A stretch of 64,000 nt of DNA from JBBQDZ01 sp038237515 (GTDB lineage Bacteria > Actinomycetota > Thermoleophilia > Gaiellales > Gaiellaceae): the NCBI GenBank assembly GCA_038237515.1, contig JBBRYP010000001.1, forward strand, positions 80,615 through 144,614. The letters run 5' to 3'. Position numbers and translations under genes: made by a program. The notes beneath the pieces were generated by a model. The model was not told the DNA's origin. It worked only from the letters and a program-made list of their open reading frames with translations, and made no database searches. Shown here in pieces: positions 1 through 9,313 of this stretch (position 1 is the stretch's first letter; every line of letters begins with the position of its first letter).

Positions 1-1
1 C

Positions 2-145
2 GCAGGGTCGATCCTCTACGTGGTCATGGAGCTCCTGAACGTCTGCCGGAAGTTCGGCACGAGGACCGTCGTGGCCTGGGGCGTGCTGCTCGGGCTCCTG
101 CTCGGCTTCGCCACCGACTTCGTGCTCGTCGCGGCCGGCGTCTAG
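2..145 (+). CDS. C-terminal end of a ZIP-family metal transporter (partial)
   Basis: An open frame enters from the left edge and ends at TAG 143-145, giving 47 residues. It has a segment beginning AGSILYVVMELL, a short basic cytoplasmic stretch (CRKFGTRT), and a hydrophobic helix ending in VLLGLLLGFATDFVLVAAG. This helix-loop-helix ending resembles the last two membrane segments of bacterial ZIP (Zn/Fe) permeases, which carry divalent metals across the cytoplasmic membrane. The catalytic helices lie outside the window, so the family call rests on the tail alone. The priA promoter follows within about 20 nt. Confidence 0.5.
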   Translation, partial: AGSILYVVMELLNVCRKFGTRTVVAWGVLLGLLLGFATDFVLVAAGV

Positions 146-162
146 CTCTAGCGGCTCCGGCG

Positions 163-168
163 TACGCT
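163..168 (+). promoter_or_regulatory. -10 box of priA, leaderless
   Basis: TACGCT ends 7 nt before the GTG at 176 and no Shine-Dalgarno sequence lies between. A start site at the usual 6-8 nt downstream would fall on or next to the start codon. Confidence 0.6.
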
Positions 169-175
169 GCGGCTC

Positions 176-2098
176 GTGCCCTACGCGTCCGTCTACCCGC
201 TCGTGAGCGCTCGCGCGCTCTCGCGCCCGTTCACCTACGAGGTGGACGAGGGCGTGGGGAAGGGTGCGGTCGTCGCCGTGCCCTTCGGTCGCTCCCGGCG
301 GCGCGGGGTCGTCGTCGAGCTCGGCACCGAGCCGCCTTCGGGGATCCAGATCGCGCGGGCGGAGCGCGTGCTGGACACGGTCTCGCCCGAGCTCGTCGAC
401 CTCGCTCTCTGGGTCGCCGACTACTACGGGTCGACGCCCGCGCGCGCGCTCGAGCTCGTGGCGCCGGTGAAGCGGGCGCGTCGCAGGGAACGGCGGCAGC
501 CCTCCGAGCGGCACGCGTTTGGAGGCGAGGCCGAGCCTCGCGCTCTGAGCACTTCCCAGCGGGCTGTGCTCGAGCGGGTCGAGCGCGCCTTCGAGGAGGG
601 CGGCGGCAACCTCCTCCTCCACGGCGCCACCGGGAGCGGCAAGACGGAGGTGTACCTCCAAGCGTGCGCCCGCGCGCTCGATCGCGGTCGCGGCGCGATC
701 GTCCTCGTGCCCGAGATCGCCCTCACGCCCCAGGCTCTCGGCCGCTTCCGCGCCCGCTTCGCGGACCGGGTCGCCGTGCTGCACTCCGGACTATCGGACG
801 CCGAGCGGCGGGACGAGCGCGTTCGGATCGCCTCCGGCGAGGCCTCGGTCGTCGTCGGGGCCAGGTCGGCGGTCTTCGCGCCCATTCCGCGGCTCGGCCT
901 CGTCTGCATCGACGAGGAGCACGACCAGTCGTACAAGCAGGAATCCGATCCGCGCTACGACGCGCGCACGGTCGCCGCGAAGCGGGCCGCGCTCGAGGGC
1001 GCCGTCGCGCTCTTCGGAAGCGCGACGCCGCGCCCGGAGAGCTGGGCGACGCTCGAGCGGCTGGAGCTCGGCGGGCGGCTCGCCGGCTCCCTCCCGCCGG
1101 TGCGGATCGTCGACCTGCGTCGCGAGGCGGGATACCCGCTGTCGGCGCCACTCCTCCACGAGCTCGGCCGGATCGGCGAGCAGGGAGGCAAGGCGATTCT
1201 CCTTCTCAACCGCCGGGGCGTCGCGCCCGCGCTCCACTGTCGGGCCTGCGGGGTGACACGCCGCTGCCCCGACTGCGACGTCTCGCTCGTCCTCCACCGG
1301 AGCGGCAATCTGCGCTGCCACCACTGCGGCCGCTCGGAGCCGGCCCCGCTGAGCTGCCCGGAGTGCGGCTCCACCGAGCTCGCCCGAATCGGCGCCGGGA
1401 CGCAGCGGCTCGAGCGAGAGCTCCAGGAGAGCGTCCCCGAGCTGGAGGTGATCCGGCTCGACGCCGACAGCGCGCGATCCCCGGAGGAGCTGACGGCCGC
1501 GCTCGCTCGCTTCGCGGTCGCCGATCGAGCCGTGCTGGTCGGAACGCAGATGGTCGCGAAGGGCCACCACTTCACGGGTGTCGCGCTCGCGGCGGTCGTG
1601 GATGCGGACACCGCGCTGGCACTGCCGGACTTCCGCGCCGAGGAGCGTACGTTCCAGCTTCTGACCCAGCTCGCCGGCCGGAGCGGCCGGGACGCGCCCG
1701 GGCGCGTGCTGATCCAGACCTTCCAGCCGGACGCGCGCCCGATCGCGATGGCGGCGCGACACGACGTCGAACGGTTCCTTGCCGGCGAGCTCGAGCGGCG
1801 GCGGGAGCTCGGCTACCCGCCGTTTCGCCACGTCGTCCGCCTCGTCGTCTCCGGGCCCGGCCCGGAGGAGCCGATGCGCGCGCTCGAGGAGCTCCGGGGC
1901 GGGCTGGGGGAGCCCGAGGCGCTCGGTCCGGCGCCGCTGCTCCGGCTCCGCGGTCGCCACCGCGCGCAGCTCGTCGTCAAGACCGCGCATCCGCGCCGGG
2001 TCGCCGCGCGGGCCGGCCGCCTGCTCTCGGCGGCGGCCCCGGCGATGCGGCGGGCAGGCCTGGCAGCGGTCGTGGACGTCGATCCCCAGACGGTCTGA
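176..2098 (+). CDS. priA: Primosomal replication-restart helicase PriA
   Basis: Superfamily 2 DNA helicase that recognises stalled forks and reloads the replisome. The N-terminal DNA-binding domain (about 1-120) begins YASVYPLVSARALSRPFTYE. It is followed by Walker A GATGSGKTEVY (about 150), the DEEH box (about 246) and FGSATP. A paired zinc-binding Cys block (CRAC, CPDC, CHHC, CPEC, about 354-402) follows, and then helicase motifs GTQMVAKGHHF and QLAGRSGR. Some actinobacterial PriA proteins have lost the ATPase residues; here Walker A and B are intact, so an active helicase is expected. At 640 aa it is a little shorter than the enterobacterial form. It starts the block priA-def-fmt-rsmB-rpe, and the GTG start is supported by the TACGCT box 7 nt upstream. 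Confidence 0.95.
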   Translation: MPYASVYPLVSARALSRPFTYEVDEGVGKGAVVAVPFGRSRRRGVVVELGTEPPSGIQIARAERVLDTVSPELVDLALWVADYYGSTPARALELVAPVKRARRRERRQPSERHAFGGEAEPRALSTSQRAVLERVERAFEEGGGNLLLHGATGSGKTEVYLQACARALDRGRGAIVLVPEIALTPQALGRFRARFADRVAVLHSGLSDAERRDERVRIASGEASVVVGARSAVFAPIPRLGLVCIDEEHDQSYKQESDPRYDARTVAAKRAALEGAVALFGSATPRPESWATLERLELGGRLAGSLPPVRIVDLRREAGYPLSAPLLHELGRIGEQGGKAILLLNRRGVAPALHCRACGVTRRCPDCDVSLVLHRSGNLRCHHCGRSEPAPLSCPECGSTELARIGAGTQRLERELQESVPELEVIRLDADSARSPEELTAALARFAVADRAVLVGTQMVAKGHHFTGVALAAVVDADTALALPDFRAEERTFQLLTQLAGRSGRDAPGRVLIQTFQPDARPIAMAARHDVERFLAGELERRRELGYPPFRHVVRLVVSGPGPEEPMRALEELRGGLGEPEALGPAPLLRLRGRHRAQLVVKTAHPRRVAARAGRLLSAAAPAMRRAGLAAVVDVDPQTV

Positions 2099-2103
2099 GG
2101 ATC

Positions 2104-2109
2104 TACACT
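2104..2109 (+). promoter_or_regulatory. -10 box of def
   Basis: TACACT lies just after the priA stop and ends 9 nt before the def ATG, with no ribosome-binding site in between; a leaderless or near-leaderless transcript is expected. Confidence 0.55.
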
Positions 2110-2118
2110 GGCCGCGCC

Positions 2119-2688
2119 ATGGCCGAGGACGAAGGGCAGGACAGCAAGGAGGAGCTCGACCCGGAGCGCGAGGCGCGGCGGCGGCTGGCCCTGATCCAGA
2201 TCCGTCAGTACCCCGACCCGGCCCTGCGGCTTCGTGCGCACGAGGTGGAGGCCTTCGACGAGGATCTCGCAGCGCTGGTCGAGCGGCTGACGCGCCTGAT
2301 GCGCGACGCGAACGGCGTCGGGCTCGCCGCGACCCAGGTCGGTGTCCTGCGCCGGGTCTTCGTCTTCCGGCGCTCGGAGGACGAGGCGGTGGCCGTCGTC
2401 AACCCGCGCATCGTCGAGCGCGGAGCGGAGCGGGGAAGCGACGACGAAGGCTGTCTCTCGCTGCAGGGCGTGCACGTGCCGGTCGAGAGGGACGCGGCGG
2501 TGACGCTCGCCGGCTTCGACCCCCGAGGGTCCGAGCTCTCGCTCGAGCTCGAGGAGCTCGAGGCACGGGTCGTCCAGCACGAGCTCGACCACCTCGACGG
2601 CGTCCTCATCCTCGACCGGACGACCGCCGAGGCACGGCGGGAGGCGTTGGCGGCGCTACGCCCGCAGCCCATCCTGACGTCGGCCTGA
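2119..2688 (+). CDS. def: Peptide deformylase
   Basis: Removes the N-formyl group from nascent proteins at the ribosome exit. All three metalloprotease motifs are present: GVGLAATQVG (about 67-76), EGCLS (about 110-114, with the metal-binding Cys) and HELDH (about 154-158, two metal His and the catalytic Glu). The 189-aa protein has a charged N-terminal extension of about 25 residues (MAEDEGQDSKEELD) before the conserved IRQYPDPALR. The start at ATG 2119 is favoured by the TACACT box 9 nt upstream. Its stop TGA overlaps the probable CTG start of fmt, so formylation and deformylation enzymes are co-translated. Confidence 0.95.
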   Translation: MAEDEGQDSKEELDPEREARRRLALIQIRQYPDPALRLRAHEVEAFDEDLAALVERLTRLMRDANGVGLAATQVGVLRRVFVFRRSEDEAVAVVNPRIVERGAERGSDDEGCLSLQGVHVPVERDAAVTLAGFDPRGSELSLELEELEARVVQHELDHLDGVLILDRTTAEARREALAALRPQPILTSA

Positions 2689-3524
2689 GCGCCCCCGGCC
2701 CGATCGGGGTGGCCGCGACCGCGCCCTTCGGCGCGGACGTGCTCGAGCGGCTCGCGGCGCGCCACGAGGTGGCCTTCCTGCTGACCCGCCCCGACGCCCC
2801 TCGTGGCCGAGGCCGCCGGCCCGGCGCGAGCGCAGCCAAGGAGGCCGCGCTGCGGCTCGGGATCGAGGTGCGCCAGCCAGAGCGGCCGGACGCATCACTC
2901 GGGCTCGGCGTATCGACGGTCGTGGTAGCGGCATACGGCCTGTTGATCCCCGACACGCTCCTCGAGCGCGCGCTGTGGCTCAACGTCCACCCCTCGGTCC
3001 TGCCCCGCTGGCGCGGCGCGGCCCCGGTCGAGCGCGCGATCATGGCCGGCGATCGCGAGACAGGCGTGACGATCCACCGGACGGTCAGCGAGCTCGACGC
3101 CGGGCCGGTTGCCGCCCAACGGCGATTCGCGATTGCGCAGGACGACGACGCCGGCGCCGTGTTCGAGAACGCTGCGGCGGCGGCGGCCGAGCTGCTCGAG
3201 GCGGTGCTGGCGGCGGAGGAGCCGCAGTTCATCCCGCAGAGCTCGGAGGGGGTGACCTATGCCGAGAAGCTCGGCCCTGCCGACCGAGAGCTCGACTGGA
3301 GCCGTCCGGCGCATGAGTCGCTCAACCGCATTCGCGCCCTGTCCCCGCACGTCGGCGCGCGAGGCGAGGTGCTGGGCCGCCGGGTGATCGTCTGGCGGGC
3401 GAGGCTCGCCGGAAGCGATGCCCGAGCGGACGCTCCGCTCGCCGGAGGCCTCGAGCTGGTCGAGGTTCAACCGGAGGGACGCCGGCGGATGACGAGTGGC
3501 GAGTTCCTGCGCGGCCTCAGATGA
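2685..3524 (+). CDS. fmt: Methionyl-tRNA formyltransferase, probable CTG start
   Basis: Transfers the formyl group from 10-formyl-THF to initiator Met-tRNA. It shows the folate-enzyme core: LTRPDAPRGRGRRPG, then NVHPSVLPRWRGAAPVERA (about 100) with the catalytic Asn and His, then SELDAGPV with the catalytic Asp. A short C-terminal domain brings it to 279 aa, below the usual 310. There is no ATG, GTG or TTG that keeps the conserved N-terminus whole. CTG at 2685 overlaps the def stop as CTGA and gives MSAPGPIGVAATAPFG, matching the family start; the only ordinary alternative is GTG 2709, which would cut into the first beta strand. The 3' end overlaps rsmB as ATGA. Confidence 0.88.
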   Translation: MSAPGPIGVAATAPFGADVLERLAARHEVAFLLTRPDAPRGRGRRPGASAAKEAALRLGIEVRQPERPDASLGLGVSTVVVAAYGLLIPDTLLERALWLNVHPSVLPRWRGAAPVERAIMAGDRETGVTIHRTVSELDAGPVAAQRRFAIAQDDDAGAVFENAAAAAAELLEAVLAAEEPQFIPQSSEGVTYAEKLGPADRELDWSRPAHESLNRIRALSPHVGARGEVLGRRVIVWRARLAGSDARADAPLAGGLELVEVQPEGRRRMTSGEFLRGLR

Positions 3525-4729
3525 GCGTCGCGCCGGCGCGCCGGGCGGCCTACCAGGTCGTCCTGCGCGTCTTCGAGCAGGAGGCATACGCCGATCGAGC
3601 CTTCGCCACCGCGGCCGCAGCGCTCGACGAGCGCGATCGGGCGCTCGCGCAGCGGCTCGCCTACGGCACGGTCCAACGCGCTCGGACGCTCGACCACGCG
3701 ATCGAGGCGCTCGGACGCCGGCCGGTGCGGAAGCTCGATCCGCCGGTGCGGGCGGCGCTGCGCCTGGGCGCCTTCCAGCTGGCGTTCCTCGACGGGATTC
3801 CCGACCACGCCGCTGTGAACGAGTCGGTCGAGCTCGTGCGGACAGCGGGGCTCGAGCGGGCGGTCGCGTTCACGAATGCCGTCATGCGCCGGCTCGCCGG
3901 TGGGATCCGGGAGCTCGTCCACGCGCTTCCCGAGGGACCGCTCCGCCACTCCTACCCCGACTGGATTCACGAGGTCTGGCAGCGGGACCTGGGACGCGAG
4001 GACGCGTTGGCGCTGATGCGCGTGCAGAACGAGGCGCCTGAGACGGTGGTCAGGCTCGTGCGGGGCGAGATCGAGGGCGAGGCGACGGATGTCCCCGGTG
4101 CCTATCGCGTCGCGAGGGTCGACGAGCGGGCGCTCGCCGAGGGGCGGATCTGGCCGCAGAGCCGCGGGTCTCAGCTCGCGGCGCTCGCGGTCGGGGCACG
4201 AGAGGGCGAACGGGTTCTCGACCTCTGCGCCGCGCCCGGCGGGAAGGCGACCCAGCTCGGGGGCGAGGTCGTCGCAGTCGAAGTGCATCCGGGTCGTGCG
4301 CGCGAGCTCGAGGAGAACCGGCGCCGGCTGGGCGCCTCTCACGTGCGGGTCGTCGAGGCGGACGGGCTGGCCCTCCCGCCGGACCTCACCGGCTTCGACC
4401 GTGCGCTCGTGGACGCTCCGTGCTCGGGGCTCGGAGTGCTTGCAGCGAGGCCGGATCTCCGCTGGCGTGCGCGTCCACTGCCCGAGCTTCAGCTGGAGCT
4501 GCTGCGTGCGGCGGCGGCGCGAGTCCGTCCCGGGGGGACGGTCACCTACTCGGTGTGCACCCTCAACGCGGACGAGAACGAGGCAATCGTCGACGCCATG
4601 GGCCTGCAGCCCGACGACCTGGGTGCCGAGTGGCCGTCGTTCCGGCATCCGCGGAGGCCCTCGTTCCTCCTGACGCTGCCGCACCGGCACGGCACCTCCG
4701 GCTTCTTCGTCGCGCGCCTGCGGACGTAG
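3521..4729 (+). CDS. rsmB: 16S rRNA (cytosine967-C5)-methyltransferase RsmB
   Basis: SAM-dependent methylation of C967 in 16S rRNA. The N-terminal NusB-like RNA-binding domain (about 1-135; ARRAAYQVVLRVFEQEAYAD) is followed by the Rossmann methyltransferase domain. That domain has VLDLCAAPGGKATQL (SAM site, about 230), VDAPCSGLG (about 297) and the catalytic VTYSVCTLN Cys near 350. The 402-aa length is normal. Its ATG overlaps the fmt stop (ATGA), so translation is coupled. The TAG stop at 4727-4729 is also the first half of the probable -10 box of rpe. Confidence 0.93.
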   Translation: MSVAPARRAAYQVVLRVFEQEAYADRAFATAAAALDERDRALAQRLAYGTVQRARTLDHAIEALGRRPVRKLDPPVRAALRLGAFQLAFLDGIPDHAAVNESVELVRTAGLERAVAFTNAVMRRLAGGIRELVHALPEGPLRHSYPDWIHEVWQRDLGREDALALMRVQNEAPETVVRLVRGEIEGEATDVPGAYRVARVDERALAEGRIWPQSRGSQLAALAVGAREGERVLDLCAAPGGKATQLGGEVVAVEVHPGRARELEENRRRLGASHVRVVEADGLALPPDLTGFDRALVDAPCSGLGVLAARPDLRWRARPLPELQLELLRAAAARVRPGGTVTYSVCTLNADENEAIVDAMGLQPDDLGAEWPSFRHPRRPSFLLTLPHRHGTSGFFVARLRT

Positions 4730-4732
4730 GAT
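4727..4732 (+). promoter_or_regulatory. -10 box of rpe overlapping the rsmB stop codon
   Basis: TAGGAT, whose first three bases are the rsmB stop, ends 10 nt before the GTG of rpe. No Shine-Dalgarno sequence precedes rpe. Confidence 0.5.
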
Positions 4733-4742
4733 CGCTCGAGTA

Positions 4743-5426
4743 GTGATCTGGCGGGAGCGGGTACGGAGCGTCGAGGTGGAGCCGTCGCTCTACGCGGCGG
4801 ACTTCGCACGGCTCGGGGCCGAGATCGAGGCGCTCCTCGACGCCGGCGCCCGCGTTTTCCACTTCGACGTCGGCGACGGGCACTTCGTGCCGCCGGTGAC
4901 GATCGGCCCGATCGTGCTGCGGTCGATCTCGAAGCTCGTCCGGCGGAGGGGCGGCATGTTCGACTGCCACCTCATGGTCGAGCGCCCGGAGCACCACTTC
5001 GAGGCGATCGCGGAGGCGGGCGGGGACAGCGTCACCTTCCACGTCGAGGCTGTGCCGGACGTCGCAGCGACGGCCGCAGCGGCGCGAGTCCACGGCCTCG
5101 GGGTCGGCCTCGCCTTCAACCCGGAGACCGCGCCGGCGGAGGTGGCTCGGGCGGCGGACGCGGTCGATCTCGTCCTGTGCATGAGCATCCACCCCGGCTA
5201 CTCGGGCCAAGCCTTCATGCCGAACGCCTATGCACGAATACGAGAGCTTCGCCGGCTGCTCCCGCCCGGCGTGCGCGTTCAGGTCGACGGGGGAGTCGGC
5301 GACGAGAACGTGCGGGAGTTGAGGCGCTGCGGGGCCGATCTCTTCGTCTGCGGCACGGCGGTCTTCGGCGATGCAGGCCCCGCCGCCGGCTACGCGCGTA
5401 TCGTCGAGTCGGTCGAGGCTCCGTGA
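4743..5426 (+). CDS. rpe: Ribulose-phosphate 3-epimerase
   Basis: Interconverts ribulose-5-phosphate and xylulose-5-phosphate, and so supplies the ribulose-5-phosphate used by RibB/RibBA in the adjacent riboflavin genes. TIM-barrel signatures are in order: EPSLYAADFARLG, HFDVGDGHFVP (metal His and Asp), FDCHLMVERPEHH, LAFNPETAP, MSIHPGYSGQAF and VQVDGGVG. The 227-aa length is normal. It starts at GTG 4743 and ends in a GTGA overlap with ribD, which ties the epimerase directly to riboflavin synthesis. Confidence 0.93.
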   Translation: MIWRERVRSVEVEPSLYAADFARLGAEIEALLDAGARVFHFDVGDGHFVPPVTIGPIVLRSISKLVRRRGGMFDCHLMVERPEHHFEAIAEAGGDSVTFHVEAVPDVAATAAAARVHGLGVGLAFNPETAPAEVARAADAVDLVLCMSIHPGYSGQAFMPNAYARIRELRRLLPPGVRVQVDGGVGDENVRELRRCGADLFVCGTAVFGDAGPAAGYARIVESVEAP

Positions 5427-6364
5427 ACCCGCTCGGCCGCGCCCTCGAGCTCGCAGAGCGCGGGCGCGGGACGACGCGGCCGAATCCCGTCGTCGGCGCC
5501 GTCGTCGTTCGCGACGGGCAGGTGGTGGGGGAGGGGTGGCACGAGCGGGCCGGCGGTCCCCACGCCGAGATCGTCGCCCTCCGGGCCGCCGGCGAGGCCG
5601 CGCGCGGCTCCGTCCTCTACGTCACGCTCGAGCCCTGCGCCCACAGCGGCCGAACGGGGCCCTGCACCGAGGCGATCCTTGCCGCGGGCGTGTCGAGGGT
5701 CGTGGCCGGGGCGCTCGATCCGGACCCGAAGGCGGCGGGTGGGCTGCGGCGCCTGCACGAGGCGGGCGTGGAGGTGGAGCTCGTCGACTCCTTCGAAGCG
5801 AGGGCCCAGAACGAGGCGTGGCGAACCTGGGCGAGCCTGCGGCGGCCCTTCGTCACCTACAAGGCGGCCGTCTCGCTCGACGGTCGGGTGACCGTGCCGG
5901 GCAGGCGCTGGGTCACCGGTGAGGAGAGCAGGCGGCTCGTGCACGAGTTGCGGGCGCGAAGCGACGCCGTCGCGGTGGGCATGGGAACCGTCCGGGCAGA
6001 CGCTCCGGCGCTCAGCGCCCGCGGCGTGGAGGCGCCCCGGCAGCCCCGCCGCCTGGCCTTCGGGCGCGGGCCGCTGCCGCCGGACTCGGAGCTCGAGCTC
6101 GTGCAGGCGCCGCTCGCCGAGGCTCTGTCGCAGCTTGCTGTGGAAGGCGTTCAGTCGCTCCTCCTCGAGGGTGGGCCGTCCCTCGCGACCTCGTTCCTGG
6201 CTGCGGATCTCGTCGACGGGCTCCTACTGTTCGTCGCGCCGGTGGTCTCCGGCGCAGGGCCGCACGTCCTCGGCGACCTCGCCGCGCGGGTTCGCCTGAC
6301 CCGTTTGGCGTCGCGCCAGGTCGGTGAGGACATCCTCCTGAACGGTTATGTCCACGAGCCCTGA
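5423..6364 (+). CDS. ribD: Bifunctional riboflavin deaminase/reductase RibD
   Basis: Carries out the second and third steps of riboflavin synthesis: deamination of the pyrimidinone and reduction of its ribose. The N-terminal CDA-fold zinc deaminase has HAEIVAL (about 47) and EPCAHSGRTGPC (about 70-81). The C-terminal DHFR-like reductase begins at FVTYKAAVSLDGR and contains GMGTVRADAP and LLLEGGPSLA. At 313 aa it is shorter than the usual 360, mainly through a compact middle of the reductase, but both active-site sets are present. GTG 5423 overlaps the rpe stop. The last 17 nt overlap the following small gene. Confidence 0.93.
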   Translation: MNPLGRALELAERGRGTTRPNPVVGAVVVRDGQVVGEGWHERAGGPHAEIVALRAAGEAARGSVLYVTLEPCAHSGRTGPCTEAILAAGVSRVVAGALDPDPKAAGGLRRLHEAGVEVELVDSFEARAQNEAWRTWASLRRPFVTYKAAVSLDGRVTVPGRRWVTGEESRRLVHELRARSDAVAVGMGTVRADAPALSARGVEAPRQPRRLAFGRGPLPPDSELELVQAPLAEALSQLAVEGVQSLLLEGGPSLATSFLAADLVDGLLLFVAPVVSGAGPHVLGDLAARVRLTRLASRQVGEDILLNGYVHEP

Positions 6365-6605
6365 ACGCACCGCCAGCCCAGAGGACCGGATCGTCGGGCT
6401 TCTCTCACACTGGCTGGCCCGCCACGTCGACAACGCCGGGCTCCGCCGGGAGCTCACGGCGATCGGCACCGCCGGGCTCGGGGCGGGCGAGGCGGAGGTC
6501 GTCAGGGAGCTCCTGGCGGAGCTGGAAGGCAGCGACTCCGTCGCCCGAGGGGCGCTCGAGCCCCTCGTGCGCGAGGCGATCGAGGCGCTGGCGATCGGCG
6601 TCTGA
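6348..6605 (+). CDS. Unknown small helical protein inside the riboflavin cluster
   Basis: An 85-aa frame starts at an ATG inside the last codons of ribD and ends 40 nt before ribE. I do not recognise it. The sequence is rich in Ala, Leu, Glu and Arg, without Cys or membrane segments, and looks fully helical after a Ser/Thr/Pro-rich N-terminus (MSTSPERTASPEDRIVGLL). The tail has two amphipathic helices (VVRELLAELEGSD, LEPLVREAIEALAIGV). Its codon pattern matches its neighbours and it overlaps ribD in an operon-like way, so it is probably a real gene. A role tied to RibD or RibE is inferred only from position. Confidence 0.6.
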   Translation: MSTSPERTASPEDRIVGLLSHWLARHVDNAGLRRELTAIGTAGLGAGEAEVVRELLAELEGSDSVARGALEPLVREAIEALAIGV

Positions 6606-6632
6606 GCGCCCGCCGGCCCCAGGCGTCGCCAG

Positions 6633-6638
6633 TAGCCT
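6633..6638 (+). promoter_or_regulatory. -10 box of ribE
   Basis: TAGCCT ends 7 nt before the GTG at 6646, with no ribosome-binding site between; consistent with leaderless ribE mRNA. Confidence 0.5.
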
Positions 6639-6645
6639 TCGCGTC

Positions 6646-7236
6646 GTGTTCACCGGCATCGTCCGCGAGCGCGGGATCGTGCGGCGCCGAGAGGGAAGCG
6701 GCGAGGGCCTTCGCCTCGAGGTGGCGGCGCCGCAGGCGGCTGCCGCCGTCGCTGTCGGCGACTCGGTCGCGGTCGACGGCGCCTGCCTGACGTGCGTCGG
6801 GGTTGCGGGGGACACGATCGCCTTCGACGCCGTGCCCGAGACGCTGCGCCGCACGACGCTCGGCGGGCTCGAGGAGGGCTCGATCGTGAACGTCGAGCCG
6901 GCGCTGCGGGCGGGAGACGCGCTGGGTGGGCACTTCGTCCAGGGCCACGTCGACACCGTCGGCCGCGTCAGGTCGGTCGAGCCCGAAGGGGCGGGGTCCC
7001 GCATGTGGGTCGAGGCCCCGCCGGAGCTTCTCCGCTACTGCGTGGAGAAGGGCTCGATCGCGGTCGGCGGCGTGTCGCTGACGATCGCCGAGCTCTCCGA
7101 CGATGCATTCGCCGTCGCGCTCGTGCCGCACACGCTCGCGGCCACGACGCTCGGCCAATGGCGCCGCGGGGACCCAGTGAACCTCGAGCCGGACCTGCTG
7201 GCGAAGTACGTGGAGCGCCTCGCAGCCCCGTGTTGA
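6646..7236 (+). CDS. ribE: Riboflavin synthase, alpha subunit
   Basis: Condenses two molecules of 6,7-dimethyl-8-ribityllumazine to riboflavin. Two tandem lumazine-binding barrels are visible. The first begins FTGIVRERGIV and has VAVDGACLTCVG and GGHFVQGHVDTVG; the second has IAVGGVSLTIAEL and NLEPDLLAKYVERL at the C-terminus. The 196-aa length is typical. Start GTG 6646 is set by the immediate FTGIV N-terminus and by the upstream TAGCCT box. It lies between the small unknown gene and ribBA, 17 nt from the latter. Confidence 0.94.
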   Translation: MFTGIVRERGIVRRREGSGEGLRLEVAAPQAAAAVAVGDSVAVDGACLTCVGVAGDTIAFDAVPETLRRTTLGGLEEGSIVNVEPALRAGDALGGHFVQGHVDTVGRVRSVEPEGAGSRMWVEAPPELLRYCVEKGSIAVGGVSLTIAELSDDAFAVALVPHTLAATTLGQWRRGDPVNLEPDLLAKYVERLAAPC

Positions 7237-7241
7237 GGGGC

Positions 7242-7247
7242 TACGAT
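7242..7247 (+). promoter_or_regulatory. -10 box of ribBA
   Basis: TACGAT ends 6 nt before the ribBA ATG. No FMN riboswitch can fit between this box and the start codon. Confidence 0.5.
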
Positions 7248-7253
7248 CAGCGG

Positions 7254-8518
7254 ATGGCGGCCGTGCGCGCCCTACCTCAAACTTCCCCCTTCGCTTCGAT
7301 CGCCGAGGCGATCGAGGACATCCGCAGCGGGCGCTTCGTCGTCGTCGTCGACGCGGACGATCGCGAGAACGAGGGCGACCTGACGATCGCCGCCCAGTTC
7401 GCCACCCCCGAGGCGATCAACTTCATGACCAAGGAGGCCCGAGGCCTCATCTGCCTCTGCCTCACCGAGGACCGGTGCGACGAGCTCGGCCTGCGCCAGA
7501 TGACCGACCGCAACGAGACGCCGTACGGCACCGCCTTCACGGTCTCGATCGAGGCGCGGGAAGGCATCACCACCGGCATCTCGGCGCCCGACCGCTCCCG
7601 CACGATCCAGGTCGCCGTCGATCCCTCCGCCAGGCCGGAGGACCTGGTTCAGCCCGGTCACGTGTTCCCGCTCCGCGCGCGGAGCGGCGGCGTCCTGCGC
7701 CGCGCGGGGCAGACCGAGGCGTCGGTCGACCTCGCGCGCCTGGCCGGCCTCATCCCCGCCGGCGTCGTCTGCGAGGTGATGAACGAGGACGGGACGATGG
7801 CCCGCGTCCCCGACCTCATCCCCTACTGCGAACGGCACGGGATCAAGCTGGTCACCGTCGCCGACCTGATCGAGTACCGGCGGCGAACCGAGAGACTCGT
7901 CGAGCGCGAGACGAGCGTGCGCCTACCCACCTCATACGGCGAGTTCGCCGCCGTCGCCTTTCGGGAGACACTGACCGGCAAGCACCACGTGGCGCTCGTG
8001 AAGGGGAAGGTGGAGGGCGAGGAGCGCGTGCTGGTGCGAGTCCACTCCGAGTGCCTCACGGGTGACGTCTTCCACTCGCTGCGCTGCGACTGCGGCGAGC
8101 AGCTCGACCTCGCCCTCCGCCGGATCGGCGGCGAGGAGTGCGGAGTGCTGCTCTACATGGCCCAGGAGGGGCGGGGGATCGGACTCCTCAACAAGCTTCG
8201 AGCCTACGAGCTCCAGGAGCGCGGCCTCGACACGGTCGAAGCGAACCTCGAGCTGGGCTTCCCCGCCGACGCACGCGACTGGGGCATCGGCAACCAGATC
8301 CTGGCCGAGCTCGGACTGTCGACGATCCGGATCCTGACGAACAACCCGAAGAAGCTCACCGGACTCGAGGGATACGGGCTGACGGTGGTCGAGCAGGTGC
8401 CGATCGAGGTGCCTTCGAACGCTGAGAACCGGCACTACCTCGAGACGAAGCGGGCGAAGCTCGGGCACCGGCTCCACCACCAGGACCTCCGCTTCGAGTC
8501 CGACCAGCAGAGCGACGC

Positions 8519-8522
<4 letters not shown>
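7254..8522 (+). CDS. ribBA: Bifunctional DHBP synthase / GTP cyclohydrolase II
   Basis: Supplies both precursors of the isoalloxazine ring. The N-terminal 3,4-dihydroxy-2-butanone-4-phosphate synthase has DADDRENEGDLTIAAQF and FMTKEARGLICL, and the C-terminal GTP cyclohydrolase II begins near residue 225. The latter carries the zinc Cys triad HSECLTGDVFHSLRCDCGEQ, the MAQEGRGIGLLNKLRAYELQ motif, and NPKKLTGLEGYGL. The 422-aa length is normal for fused RibBA. Its TGA overlaps the GTG of ribH, so the two are co-translated. Confidence 0.95.
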
Positions 8523-9295
<773 letters not shown>

Positions 9296-9296
9296 C

Positions 9297-9302
9297 TACA
9301 CT
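9297..9302 (+). promoter_or_regulatory. -10 box of rpmB
   Basis: TACACT starts 1 nt after the ribH stop and ends 11 nt before the rpmB ATG; any leader would be only a few nucleotides long. Confidence 0.5.
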
Positions 9303-9313
9303 TTCCGTCGGCG

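Noticed and set aside
5300..7260. FMN riboswitch upstream of the rib genes
   Set aside because: Intergenic gaps are too short, genes overlap or start 6-7 nt after a -10 box, and no conserved RFN-like sequence is seen.
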